Of a stretch of 21,497 bases of DNA, positions 9,373 to 19,301 are shown one piece after another (within the stretch, counting starts at the first letter, position 1; every line of letters starts with the position of its first letter). Both the position numbers and the translations under genes were made by a program. The DNA lies in NCBI GenBank assembly GCA_024196135.1, contig JAMQCK010000493.1, positions 1 through 21,497 of the forward strand, in the 5' to 3' direction. The notes under the pieces were generated by a model, which saw only the letters and a program-made list of their open reading frames with translations, did not search any database and had not been told where the DNA came from. The DNA comes from Pleurotus ostreatus/Saccharomyces cerevisiae fusant (taxonomy: Eukaryota > Opisthokonta).

Positions 9373-12300
9373 TTACACCATGATTGTCGTGCCGCCGATG
9401 GTGTTGTTGAAGCCGGTGAGATAGTCGGCACCTGTGTCGAGCCCGAAGGTCAAGTCGCTGAAGTCCAGCGGGGCGTTCATGTTGTCGGATCCGCCGAGTT
9501 CGCACGAGTACGTGCCGCCCAGGACATTGATTTGCGACGTGGCAGTAGGCTGATTGAATGAGATGTCGAGCCAGTGAGAGGCCTCGTCGCCGCCAGCAGG
9601 CTCCTGGCTGAGAAGCCAGTCGAGGTCCATATTCGACGTATCCTGGGACGAGCCGAACGAAGTAGGGTCCTGCGCACCGAGCCCAGGGCTGACAGTCCAG
9701 CTCATGTCGTCGACTGCAGACTGACCCAGGTCGGGCATATTGACGTCTGCCGTCATGTCGCCAAGGGCATCGTCGGCGCAGCTGGAGAAAGTTATCATGT
9801 CTGCGGTGAACGGCTCGGGATGCATGGGTAGGTCGTAACCAACAAGGTCCGCATTCTCATCGCTGCCGAAGAGCTGCGCCATGAGGTCTGCATCCATGGA
9901 GACGTCCTCGTCACCGCCGAGGGCGAAGTCGGAGGCAGCCACGATCGGTAGGCTTTGCTCCGGGCGAGGGGTACCCGGCATGCTCATGCCTGAAGAGCGC
10001 CGGGAAGACGTGGAAGACAAGGACGGTGTGCGACCCGACGAGGCAACGGAGGAGGCGCGTGACGAAGACGATGACTGGCGCTTGGACTTCTTCGAGGACT
10101 TGCGAGCGCTCGTGGAGATATCGGACTCGAGCGAGGATGCGCGGCTCGATGCGTCCGGCGCATCTACGGTGGATGGCGCGCGGTGGGGTAGACCCGCCTT
10201 CTTGCGCTCCTTCCTGTCCTTCTTCGCTTGCTTCTCCTCCTGCCTCTTTTTCTCCTTGCGAGCCTTGCGCCTCGCTCGTCGTTCCGCTAAAGCGATGAAC
10301 GGAGCGAATGCGTCCGGCTGCGTGACGGGCTCGGGAAGCACCATAGGGCGAACAAGGCGCGCACGCAGAGCGCGCGGAAGGTCCAGCACAGTAGAAGGAA
10401 GAGGGGCACGAGGTGGAATATAGGTCATCGCCAGACGGGCAGCATATGCGCCCGGAGTAAAGTGGAGGGCTGTGACTTCGCCAGAGGTCAGGCCCTCGAC
10501 ACGCAGGTCGACGAGACGCTGGTGTTCGAAGGCGGGAAGCGGGGCATTGCGAGACACGGAGAGCTGTGAATAGGATTAGAGCAGGCATATCGAATGAGCA
10601 TTCAGCACTTACCTCTACGCATAACAAGCGGAGGCGTGCGAAACTGGACACGAGTTGGGGCATGGCGTCCGGGGCAATGTTTGGTCGTCTGGTCGAAACT
10701 CTGGGCTTGAAGCCGAACGACGCCGAGTCGGTCGCGAATGTGAACTTCGTAGTCTGGGCGACTGCGAATGTCATGGGTACAGCGGCGGAGTCGTAGCGGG
10801 CAGGGAACGCATAAGGAGGCCTCATGGCATTTAAACGGGTAGAAACACGGCGAGAAGGGATGGTGGATGATGCTGAAGAGCTCTGTGCAAAGATAAGTCA
10901 ACCGAGTCCAGTGGTTGCAGATGGACTTACAGGCATTCCGGGCTTCCCCTTCCCTAAACGTGCAACATCGGATGCGACAGCGCTAGCTTTAGCTTTGCGC
11001 GCCTCCTGAAAATGATGAGGGCGCTTGCTAATCTAGCGAGGCTTAAGGGCTTACCGTCTCAGGTTTGCGAGTATGTACCCAGGCATATTTGGAGGGTGAA
11101 GGATACGCTGCCTGGGCAAAGGCAAGCTCTGCTTGCGAATCGAACGCCATAGACTTCTTGGACTTTACTTTGTTCTTCTTCGGCACTTGCGGGGGATCGA
11201 TGCACATCGCGATATCGGCGGTCCCGACGCCCTTGGGCAGCTTCTTCATCTTGCGGCGCTTAGGCTTCGCGCCATCCTTCATCTCGATATCAGCGCATTG
11301 CTTGGACTTCGCCTTCTTCGTTTTCTTCGTCGATGTTGCGTCCGCCATGACAGTATCCTGCGACGGCGCGATAAGGGTAGACGGGGCCGGGTGCACGGTC
11401 TTCGGCACCTTCTTCGACGTCTTGCGAGTGGCTTGCGGTGGCCTATCCTCTTTGGCGGACGGCAAGGCACGAGCGGGGGACTTGGTGGTGTTCTCGGGAG
11501 TCTTGTTGTTGCCGAGTGTAATCGGTCGGAGGTGCGGGGGAAGGAGCATGGGCAGCAGCTTGCGCGCCAAGTTCTCCCGTTCACGCTCGAATTCCTCCAA
11601 GGGGATCTAAAGCGGTAGGTTAGTACGCGCCTGTGGTCCTTGGTTGTCACCGCACCTTTGCTGTAGGGGTCATGCGAGGAAGCGGTCCCTTCGCGCGGCG
11701 ACGATGGTTCTGAAACTGTAGGTCGTCAGTTTGCTGCGACGAGGATGGAATGACGAAAGGCTAACCCAGACGGTGATTTGCCTGGTGAGCATGCCGGTCT
11801 TCTCAGCGAGGACGCGGCGGTCGGCGTAGGTAGGGTACGCATTGAATCGGAAGTACAGCTCCAGCAACGGTGTATATTCCTGTGTGAGCAGTGTTAGCGA
11901 AGTCTTTGTGTAGGGTAGTGCACGCTCACGGAATGAAACTTGGGTCGAGGCTTCTTCGATTTGTCGGTAGACGCGGCTATGTGCGCGCGCTGCTTCTCCA
12001 TCTCGGCCCTCCATTGCTCTGCAACTTGCAGCACCTGGACCGCCCATCTCTCGACCTGCTCGGCGTAGAGACGGAAACGCAGTGTCGAGAGAAGATGCAG
12101 GTTGTGGGGAGATACGGAGCGCGCGGCTTGGGAGAACGACTCGTCGAGGCTGTGTCGCCATCGAGCGCAGGCTTGGTCGTACGAGTTCAAAGCAGATTTA
12201 AGTGCCTTGGGAGGGAGCTTGACCTCGGTGAGGCGGGCGCGGATGCCTTCGAGGTAGGGTGTGGGAAGAGGGTCGAAGTGTACGGGAGCAGTTTGGATGG

Positions 12301-12403
12301 GAGCGGTGGGCTGCACGCCGCGCGCGGCAGCGATAGACATCATGCTCTTTGCTGAGGCTGATATGGCCCGAAGGCTAGCCAGTCGGTCCGTCATGACGGG
12401 CAT
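9373..12403 (-). CDS. HD2: Mating-type A homeodomain protein, HD2 class
   Basis: Seven exons (12403-11930, 11879-11766, 11715-11656, 11606-11055, 11005-10931, 10882-10613, 10563-9373) with introns of 48-50 bp encode 911 aa. The third intron has a textbook branch site (TACTAAC). Residues about 149-208 form the homeodomain (EYTPLLELYFRFNAYP...RQITVW|FQNHRRRAKG); the second intron splits it between Trp196 and Phe197 of the recognition helix. WFQNHRRR is the typical homeodomain form seen in HD2; HD1 proteins carry a divergent TALE-like one. Residues 1-140 are the helical region expected to pair with an HD1 partner. Lys-rich NLS candidates lie at 310-318, 330-338 and 610-637, then a Ser-rich stretch (about 646-710) and an acidic tail (720-911). 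In Agaricomycetes HD1-HD2 heterodimers switch on dikaryon development. MIP lies directly upstream, as at known MAT-A loci. Start is the first in-frame ATG after the TATA box; a second ATG at 12394 is possible. Confidence 0.92.
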
Positions 12404-12966
12404 GACGAGGGGCTGTAGGGGGGGAAGGAAGTACGGAGACCGTGAGGCCGCCCAGGTTATATCACTTGACCCTTGTTTAGTTCCGATCACCACGAGCTTG
12501 GCCACGCTTATATAAGCACAACGTCGCCACACACGCACTGATTACTCCATTTGGAGAACAACACAAATTCCATCCCGCACAAGGCTGGCCAGCAACCGAT
12601 CACAATTAGGACAACAACTTCCTTCCACCGCTTGTTCGAGATGGCCTGATTACTGTGGTGCGTAGCGGGCCTTCCGAATGCCGGCGTATTCTTGTTGTGT
12701 GGTGCCGTGTCAAGAGTCCACGGCCTCAGCGCGAGCCATCTACGCAGTAGCAACGTGTCGCATCAAATATCGCAGGCCATACCTGTCTATTTAGCATGCC
12801 CTTCCGCCGTACGTGCGACAGCTCTGCCAATGCAACTCCCTTGGAACATCAGGAGCTTGAACATGGGCGACCGTGGCAACACGCCATAACAGCGGACATG
12901 ATGCGAGTGGGCTACAGATGCATTGAGGATTAGTGTGTCGATGTGAATGTCAGTATGGTAGTATAT
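12404..12966. other. HD2 promoter and MIP 3' flank; no HD1 gene present
   Basis: The 563 bp between the HD2 start and the MIP stop contain the HD2 TATA box but no open frame with homeodomain or HD1 N-terminal character on either strand. In the usual MAT-A arrangement a divergent HD1 would start here. Confidence 0.6.
12506..12517 (-). promoter_or_regulatory. TATA box of HD2 (palindromic GCTTATATAAGC)
   Basis: A perfect 12-bp palindrome with a TATATAA core lies 103-114 bp upstream of the HD2 ATG at 12403. It reads the same on both strands and could in principle serve divergent transcription, but no rightward gene starts here. Confidence 0.5.
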
Positions 12967-15454
12967 CTAGTGCCTGCCAGGCAAGCCAACTTCATCCTCG
13001 ATCTTCCACCGCCCGACAGTCGCCATCGCCTCCGCATCCCCGCTAGCCAGCTCCGGCGCCTTCAACAGCGCGCTGACCATCTCCCATGGGTCCTTGCCAC
13101 CTCCGTATCGCAGTACCTCCTGCTTGTACCGCTCACCTGTCTCGCGACTGAGCGGTGACGAGCTGAAGACATCCTTCCACACCCTCGACGCGATCGCGCG
13201 GTCAAACAAGTACGAGTAGTACGTCGCCCCATACCCGAACAAGTGCCCAAACTGCGTCTGGAAGCTCGTCCCGGGCACGTACGGGATCAGCCCCTTCTCA
13301 TCGTGCAACCTCGCCAGCTCGCGCGTCGAGTCGAACCCGGGCTCGAGTGCTGCGGGCGAGTGGTAGATCTGGTCGAGGGCAGCGAGCATGATCTGCGCGT
13401 AGGTGTCGATGGAGTGGCACGGGTCCTCGTGCTGGTTGCCGATGGGCTGGGAGGAAGAGGAGGTGGAGTCGGCGTGAAAGAGGGAGAGGACTTGGCGTGA
13501 GTTGAGGAAGTGCTCCATGAGAATGGAAGGGAGCTCGACGAAGTCGGTAGGACAGCGGGTGCCAGAGACGTTCTGGTACTCGGTGCGGCCGATCATGGCT
13601 GGAGGGGAGGAATTAGCGCACGAAAGGTAGGAGGGAGCGGTGTAAGCTTACAATGCATGGCATGTCCCATCTCGTGGAAGAGGGTCATGACTTCGTGCCA
13701 TTCGAGGACCGCCGCGCCAAGCGAAGGGCGCGCAAACTCGCAGAGCAAGACAACCAAGGGCTGCTGGTACGTCCCTGGTAGTCCAGGTATCGGTCCCCGA
13801 CCGACCGCCTCAAACTCCTCCGACTGCTTGATCAAGTCAGGGTACATCCGCGTCAGCTCGTCATTGTCGCCCTGCACGTCGTCGTCGTCTGTTCGCCGCG
13901 AGCACCGCACGGTGTAGTGTGCAGCGCCGCTCGCCTTCCCTCGGCGCGCAAAGACGTCCGCATAAATGAGGCCAATGACACCCTTCTCCTCGTCCACCAC
14001 TTCGAGCTTGTGTACGTCGGAGTGCCAAACCTCGCCAGCGATAGGCTTCACGGGACGTAGATGAATGCCATATAGATGGCGGAAAAGGCGGGACAGGCCC
14101 ATCAAGACGGTGCCGAAGGTGAGCCTAGGAAGGGGAATGGGAGGTGCTGGAGGTTCAGGGGGACAATAGTAATCTCGGTCCCAAGCCTGGATTGTGGGGA
14201 ATGGCGGGGTATGGAGATGTTCTTGCTTGCGCATGCTGAGGTTCCTCAGTGCGCGGCGGGCGTAAGGTCGTGACCGATCCATAAGGGAGTCGAGGAAGCG
14301 AGCGACATTGGCTAGAGAGGGCGGTCATTATACGAAGACTCAACGGGCTTCAAGAGGACTTACTGGGATTCTTGGCCATCTTGTCATCGAGGGCCATAGC
14401 CGCAAAGCTCTCTCGGCCGACCAGTCGGGCGAGCCTCGCGCGTGTGGAGAGCATGCGCTCCAAAAGCTCTATCTGCTCTGGCGTGCTGGAATGTGACGCG
14501 ATATAGACACGCCTTCGCGCCTCTTCCGCCGGGGCCGACCGCATGATCATTTGTGCTTGCAATGACCCGGGGTAGACATGCAAATCGCGCTGCGTGAACT
14601 GCGCCTGCAGCTGCAGACGCACACCCATGCCCTTGTCCTTCAGCCCAGCCAGGTCTGAAGGGGGGATTTTGGCAGGGGGACGTGCGGCGGTGGTCTCCTC
14701 GAGGAACATGCGCCCGAGGGAAATGATTTCGGAAGAGAGCGCGACGAAGTCTTCGCGTTCCTTCGCAGGTAGGTTGATTGCCGATTTCTCGAAGTCATTC
14801 CAGAAGATCATCGCAGTGCGGTAAGCCTCTGGGCTTAAGGACTTGACAATCTCGGGGTCGGACAGCACAATCTTCAGAACCTATGAATACAGCATGACTA
14901 TGAGTACAGGAGTGTAGGAGTAGCGTGTCACACACATCGTAGAGCCCCACATGGGTGTTCAGCTCGTTCATGGTCTGGCAAAGTCCCTCGTACGCGTCGT
15001 TTGCCGCCTCAACCCATGCGCGATCGGGGTGCGAGTTGCGGACGAGTTCGCAGAGGTCAATGACACTGCAGAGCATGTCACTGAGCCTGTCCAAGTTCTT
15101 GACGACCTTGAAGAGCTCCTCCCGGGACTCCTTCGCGCGAAGAATGCGGTTCGTCAAGACATGCGCGCGTATAAGTGTCCCCTGAGCGATCGAGTTGAGC
15201 GCCCGGGGGTGCGTGAGCATGGAGTGGTTGAAGAGGCCCGTCGTCGCGAAGCCGGATAGTTTCGCATTGCTCCGGGGCGAGTCGAAGACCGAGACGAGTG
15301 TCTTGTCATCCGTTGTGGCGGGAAGTATGGCTACCTGGCCGGCCCGGGATGTCGAGGTGTGATACGGCTCATGACGGGCGGCGAGGCAGCCTCTGAAGCG
15401 GAACTGCTTCTTCGTCGCGGAGGAGAGCACATCTCTGGCGGGGCGGGCAATCAT
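12967..15454 (-). CDS. MIP: Mitochondrial intermediate peptidase (octapeptidyl aminopeptidase, family M3)
   Basis: Four exons (15454-14936, 14880-14364, 14311-13652, 13598-12967) with introns of 55, 52 and 53 bp encode 775 aa, the usual MIP size. The zinc site HEMGH is at about residues 558-562, in [10 protein letters not shown]; the last intron interrupts the next codon before [16 protein letters not shown], the conserved M3 segment after the active site. The N-terminus [20 protein letters not shown] is Arg/Ser-rich with one acidic residue, a good mitochondrial presequence. An in-frame ATG at 15535 would add 27 residues containing several acidic ones; I prefer 15454 but gene callers may take the longer form. 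MIP removes octapeptides from imported precursors in the mitochondrial matrix. It has no role in mating but is the classic MAT-A flanking marker and lies tandem to HD2 with 563 bp between. Confidence 0.95.
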
Positions 15455-15903
15455 ACAGAGGGTGCAGGATGCCGTGGCGGTGGGAGGAGAGACGCATCCG
15501 CTTGCGCGATCTAGACTCTCGGAGCTCCTCCACATCAAAAATACTCCGGAATTCTCATTATCTTATCTCGTAAACCCGGCGCCTACCATTGGTCACCGAG
15601 AGGGTCTCCCATTCACGCATCCTTTGTCTGAGCGCCTGCAACGAATCTGCGAGTGTAACACCACCGGCAAGGTTCCTACACTGCAGCCATATTACGGTGA
15701 CCCACCACGAGGACTCGACGCCACTGAGCTGGCAAGGAAGCTCTCGTGCGACGCAGCTGTACTCAAACAGCTGTATTCAAGCTGTGGTAAATTAGCCATA
15801 GCTCAGTAGGTGTAGGACAAGATACAGGGAGATGCAGCAACATGACAGGACAAACAAAACAGGAATCAAGAAATAGACCGACGCGCAAAACCTCTGAGCA
15901 ATC
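15455..15903. other. MIP upstream region and 3' flank of the DDT/WHIM gene
   Basis: About 450 bp without a supported gene. The plus-strand open frame 15462-15809 lacks a domain and overlaps the MIP 5' region antisense; it is judged to be chance. Confidence 0.5.
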
Positions 15904-17989
15904 CTAAGGCGTCAGGGGGGACACACTCCGCCGCCTCACGTCCACGTCCATGCCGTCTGACGCGGTAGAATTCCCGTTCGTCTCTGGCGGGACTGAGCTT
16001 GTCGCCTCCTCGCTCTTCAAGTCTCCCCCTTGATCCCCGCTGTTTCCGTTTTCTTGCTGCTCATCAGCAGGTTCGACGGCGTACACCCAGAACCGCGACT
16101 TCTTCTTGCCAGGAAGTACCTCCACCGCCTGTTCGTTCGCCCGCAATGCTGCAGCGCCAGTGGCCTTGAGTTTGATCGGCCCACCGTTCGTTTGCGGTGT
16201 CCCACCCTGGTCCTCGGACGTCGCCTCGCTTTCTGCAGTTCGTGCACGCTTGGTGGGAGGAACGTTGAACTCCAAGGCGATGTCGGCCGGCGCGCCCAGC
16301 CTACGAGAGCGTCGCTCGCCTCGCCACTGCGTCCAGTCTGGCGACGCTGTCCTTTTGCCGTTCGAATTTGCCTTGCCGTTGCCGTTGGTCGTGGTACGCG
16401 CGGATCGACGCCGCCCTGCTGCTGACGACTCGGCCACGGCTCGTCTGCCTGAGCGGCGCCCGCCTGTCTCCTCCTCTTCGTCGCCAAAGTCGTCGTCGTC
16501 GGCAGCCTCGTCTTCTCGGTCGATGTAGTCATCCTCATCATCCTGCTATATCATAATGAGTGACAATGTTCAAGAACGAACAAAGGCATCACTGTTACGC
16601 ACATCACTATCCGCCTCAGCGTACGTATACCTTTGCTTGACCTGACGCCGCGTGCGCGTCTCCCGCAGCTCAGCCTGAGCGTACAAAGCCTGTCTCTGCT
16701 CGAGTTTGCGCCGTACCCTTGCGACCCGCTGGAATGACGCGTCAGAACGCGTCGGATCAACCGCGAGCATGGATTGATTCTCACCGCCAGCTCGTTATCA
16801 ATCGCAGGGATCCTGCTCTCTAGCGCAGCAACGAGGGCCATATGCGCCTGAGCCTGCTTGGTGGGTTTGGCGTTGGGCTTGGAGGGGGGAGGGGGTTGAT
16901 TCTTTTTGAGCGTCTCGATCGTTGCAATATACTCCTCGCGGGTTGACGACACCGTTTGGAAGCTGGCAGTCACCCGCCAGGGGTTTGACGACATGTATAT
17001 CCTTGGGGAGTCTGTGAGGGAAGCCGATCGTCAGTATCGTGCTTGTGAAGGGAGTGGGAGGGGTCCGTCCAGCAGCGCAACATTGGGGCACGGGAACGGA
17101 GATGCGGCGCCTATTATGGATCGCAAGGAAAGAGATGCAAAGCAAAACGAGCACTGAGCAAGCCGTACGCACCATCCGCGACCCAGTACCGCATGCGTTG
17201 CGCATCCTGACCGATGGGCGCCAACTGCAAGTTCTCCTGACTATGCGGGTCGTCCGGCCCCGGCAGCGGCTCCTTCTCGTTCTTCTTCTTGTGCTTGCTC
17301 GCAGACACGCCCCACGCCCTGTCTATAATCGCCTTGATCTCCGAGTTGGGCGCGGAGAGCTGCATCTCGACGAGCTGGCGCAGGATCTTCAGCTGGCGGG
17401 GTCATGTGGCGTCAATGTCCGAGAATCATTATGGGCCGCAAGCGCGCGTGCGCACCTTGAAGTCCCAGTCCTGCGTAAAGATGCCGCCGTCGATAGAGAG
17501 GAAGGGGTCGATGTTCTTGCGCTTGGTCTCGTCCCAGAAGATGCTGCGCTCGCCAGTCTTGAAGTACTCGCCCATCACGCTGGCGACAGTGCTCGATATT
17601 TGATCGGGGCTGCGCGTTGCAGGCGTGTTAGCGACTCTGTACAGCAGTGGGAGGGCCGTGATGGGCTATGCACCTCAGATTACGCGTCTGGGGACGGAGA
17701 TTGAGGATGAAGCGGGTGAGGATGCCTGTCAAGATGGTGTTGGGCTCCTTGTCTAACAGTGCGTTCTCGAAGCTATTAAGCAATTCAAGCATGTCAGTAA
17801 GAGCGTGCAGCACAAGAAGCACGATACGCACTCCATGGGCGTCTCCAATCCCTCGACTTTCCCCCTCAAGTTCGTGAACTTGCAGATGAAGGAATACACG
17901 AACAAAGATTCCCAGCGGTCGGAGGGATGCTTTGCATTGGACGGTGGGCACACATGTCCCTTTTTCTCGCCCGGTTGGGTCGTAGACAT
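15904..17989 (-). CDS. DDT/WHIM-domain nuclear protein, RSF1/CECR2-like chromatin-remodelling subunit
   Basis: Seven exons (17989-17832, 17772-17674, 17609-17456, 17392-17173, 17011-16785, 16728-16603, 16542-15904) give 540 aa. Introns are 59, 64, 63, 161, 56 and 60 bp; the 161-bp one is the longest in the window. Residues about 23-100 look like a DDT-type helical region (WESLFVYSFICKFTNL, then PNTILTGILTRFILNLRP). Residues about 138-218 match the WHIM motif: LKILRQLVEMQL, then LQLAPIGQDAQRMRYWVADD, which parallels the LQPIGRDKDGLMYWY segment of human RSF1. After a basic coiled segment (about 270-320) come an acidic run (329-355) and Arg/Lys-rich, Ser-rich tails typical of nuclear proteins. 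DDT-WHIM proteins pair with ISWI-type ATPases and set nucleosome spacing. Which remodeller this one joins is not known from sequence. The first in-frame ATG is 17989. Confidence 0.75.
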
Positions 17990-18435
17990 GAAGGGGAGGA
18001 GGGGAGCAGGAACGCAACAAGGATGGTTGATGTCAAGAGCCAAAGGACCAACAACGGTTTGGCACGCGTCCAGTCGTGGGGAGTCACTCGATTGTCACGG
18101 TTCCACACATTCATACACAAACTTGCGCCTATAAGACTACACAGATATGATCATTGAACCAGCGTACGATACTACAGGACCATTCTTGAGCGCGGGCCGC
18201 CCAAGAATGTGCGCAAGATGGGTTGACAGGTACGCTACACGGAGATAGGTGACGTACACAGCAGTGGTCGAACTTCCGCGGGTGTCGCACGAGGAGAGAC
18301 GCGGGATAGTGTGCTAAAAAGGCCGTAAGTTGATGTTCGGCCAGCGTGAAGCAGAAATTACGGACCTGCATGCAAAAGATGCCTTCCTACGTGCACAGAG
18401 GGCTGCAGGGCTGCCCAAGCTCGCAGAAGCGCGTC
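17990..18435. other. Promoter of the DDT/WHIM gene and 3' flank of the FAM32A-like gene
   Basis: About 450 bp with only short overlapping frames on both strands. I see no gene, RNA or repeat. Confidence 0.5.
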
Positions 18436-18996
18436 TTATCCCGGTCCAACCTTGGGGATATCGTGGTGCTCGCTGAGAGATTCCTGTAGGGACGTCAGGA
18501 CGCGCTCGAATTGCCTGAAGCCGTCCCGTGCACTCACTAATTTCTCATTGAACTGCTGAACGCGCTCCTTATGTGTCTTGCCCGCGAGTTTCGCGACCTT
18601 CTGCTGGAGCTGCGGAAGACACGTTAGCTCCTGAATGTTTTTTTTGGTGCCGCCATCTAACTCACTCGTCGTCTCTGAATTTCCTCGAATCTCTTTTCCG
18701 CGTCAGTCCTACGATCGACATTGGAGCTGCCGCCCACAGCAGGTGAATTTCTTCCACTACCAGAAGGAGATGGCTCATCATCGTCCTTCTTTAGCAGCAA
18801 TTCCTTGACCCGCTTGCGCTCAGCGTCGACCTCGGATTCTGTTGACTTCGACTTGTGCTTTGATTTCTTCTTCCTGCGGCAGGTCAATTATTGAATCAGC
18901 AAAAAAAAGGTGGACGTACTTCTTCACAATGCCCCCCTCAACCACACCACCCTTGAGCTTCAGAGAGCCCCCGATGGGGACCACATAATCCGACAT
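18436..18996 (-). CDS. FAM32A-like (DUF1754) nuclear protein
   Basis: Four exons (18996-18920, 18873-18666, 18609-18538, 18483-18436) with introns of 46, 56 and 54 bp encode 134 aa, close to the 112 aa of human FAM32A. The family landmarks are in order: an N-terminal GGSLKLKGG motif, a Lys-rich block (residues about 24-36), the TDAEKRFEEIQ segment, GKTHKERVQQFNEKL, and the C-terminal ESLSEHHDIPKVGPG, which matches the conserved LTEHYDIPKV ending. FAM32A is a spliceosome C*-complex factor in humans that stabilises the 3' splice site before exon ligation; the same role is likely here by homology. The gene is divergent from the TMEM115-like gene, with 305 bp between start codons. The protein is too small and too split by introns to be seen as one open frame. 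Confidence 0.9.
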
Positions 18997-19301
18997 TACT
19001 GAACTCTGGTAAGGTCCAGCAAGCCAGTTTAGCCCTCAGTCTTGCTACTGATGCAGTTAAGCAGCAGTCGCCTAGTGCTGGAGATGAGCGAGCAAGCGCC
19101 TCAGTGAGGCTTAAGCCGAGGCAGCAGAGTCTGAGCGTCGCCGAGATGAGTGCGCAAAGCAAGATGGATCGTCACGCTTGTCACGTAAGTCAGCGTGACC
19201 CACTGCGCGCGCTGCTTGCTGTTGAGCGCCTTCACGACCCGCGACGATCTCCCGCCCGCCCGAAGGACCTCCCTTCGTCTCATCCGTTCCCGAAGCCCAC
19301 C
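18997..19301. promoter_or_regulatory. Shared bidirectional promoter region (FAM32A-like / TMEM115-like)
   Basis: The 305 bp between two divergent start codons must hold both promoters. No TATA box is evident on either side, as is common for housekeeping genes. An in-frame open extension upstream of the TMEM115-like ATG (from about 19104) is Arg/Ser-rich, unlike the family N-terminus, so it is taken as 5' UTR. Confidence 0.5.

Noticed and set aside
9881..10423. 180-codon open frame on the plus strand opposite HD2 exon 7
   Set aside because: It is a shadow of the Ser/Arg/Glu-rich HD2 coding sequence; the minus frame joins by splicing to a homeodomain and explains the region.
12508..12889. Short open frames on both strands between HD2 and MIP, examined as possible HD1
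   Set aside because: No homeodomain motif, HD1 N-terminal helix pattern or plausible splice chain links them.
15462..15809. 115-codon plus-strand open frame antisense to the MIP 5' end
   Set aside because: No domain, no splice continuation, and it overlaps the MIP presequence antisense.
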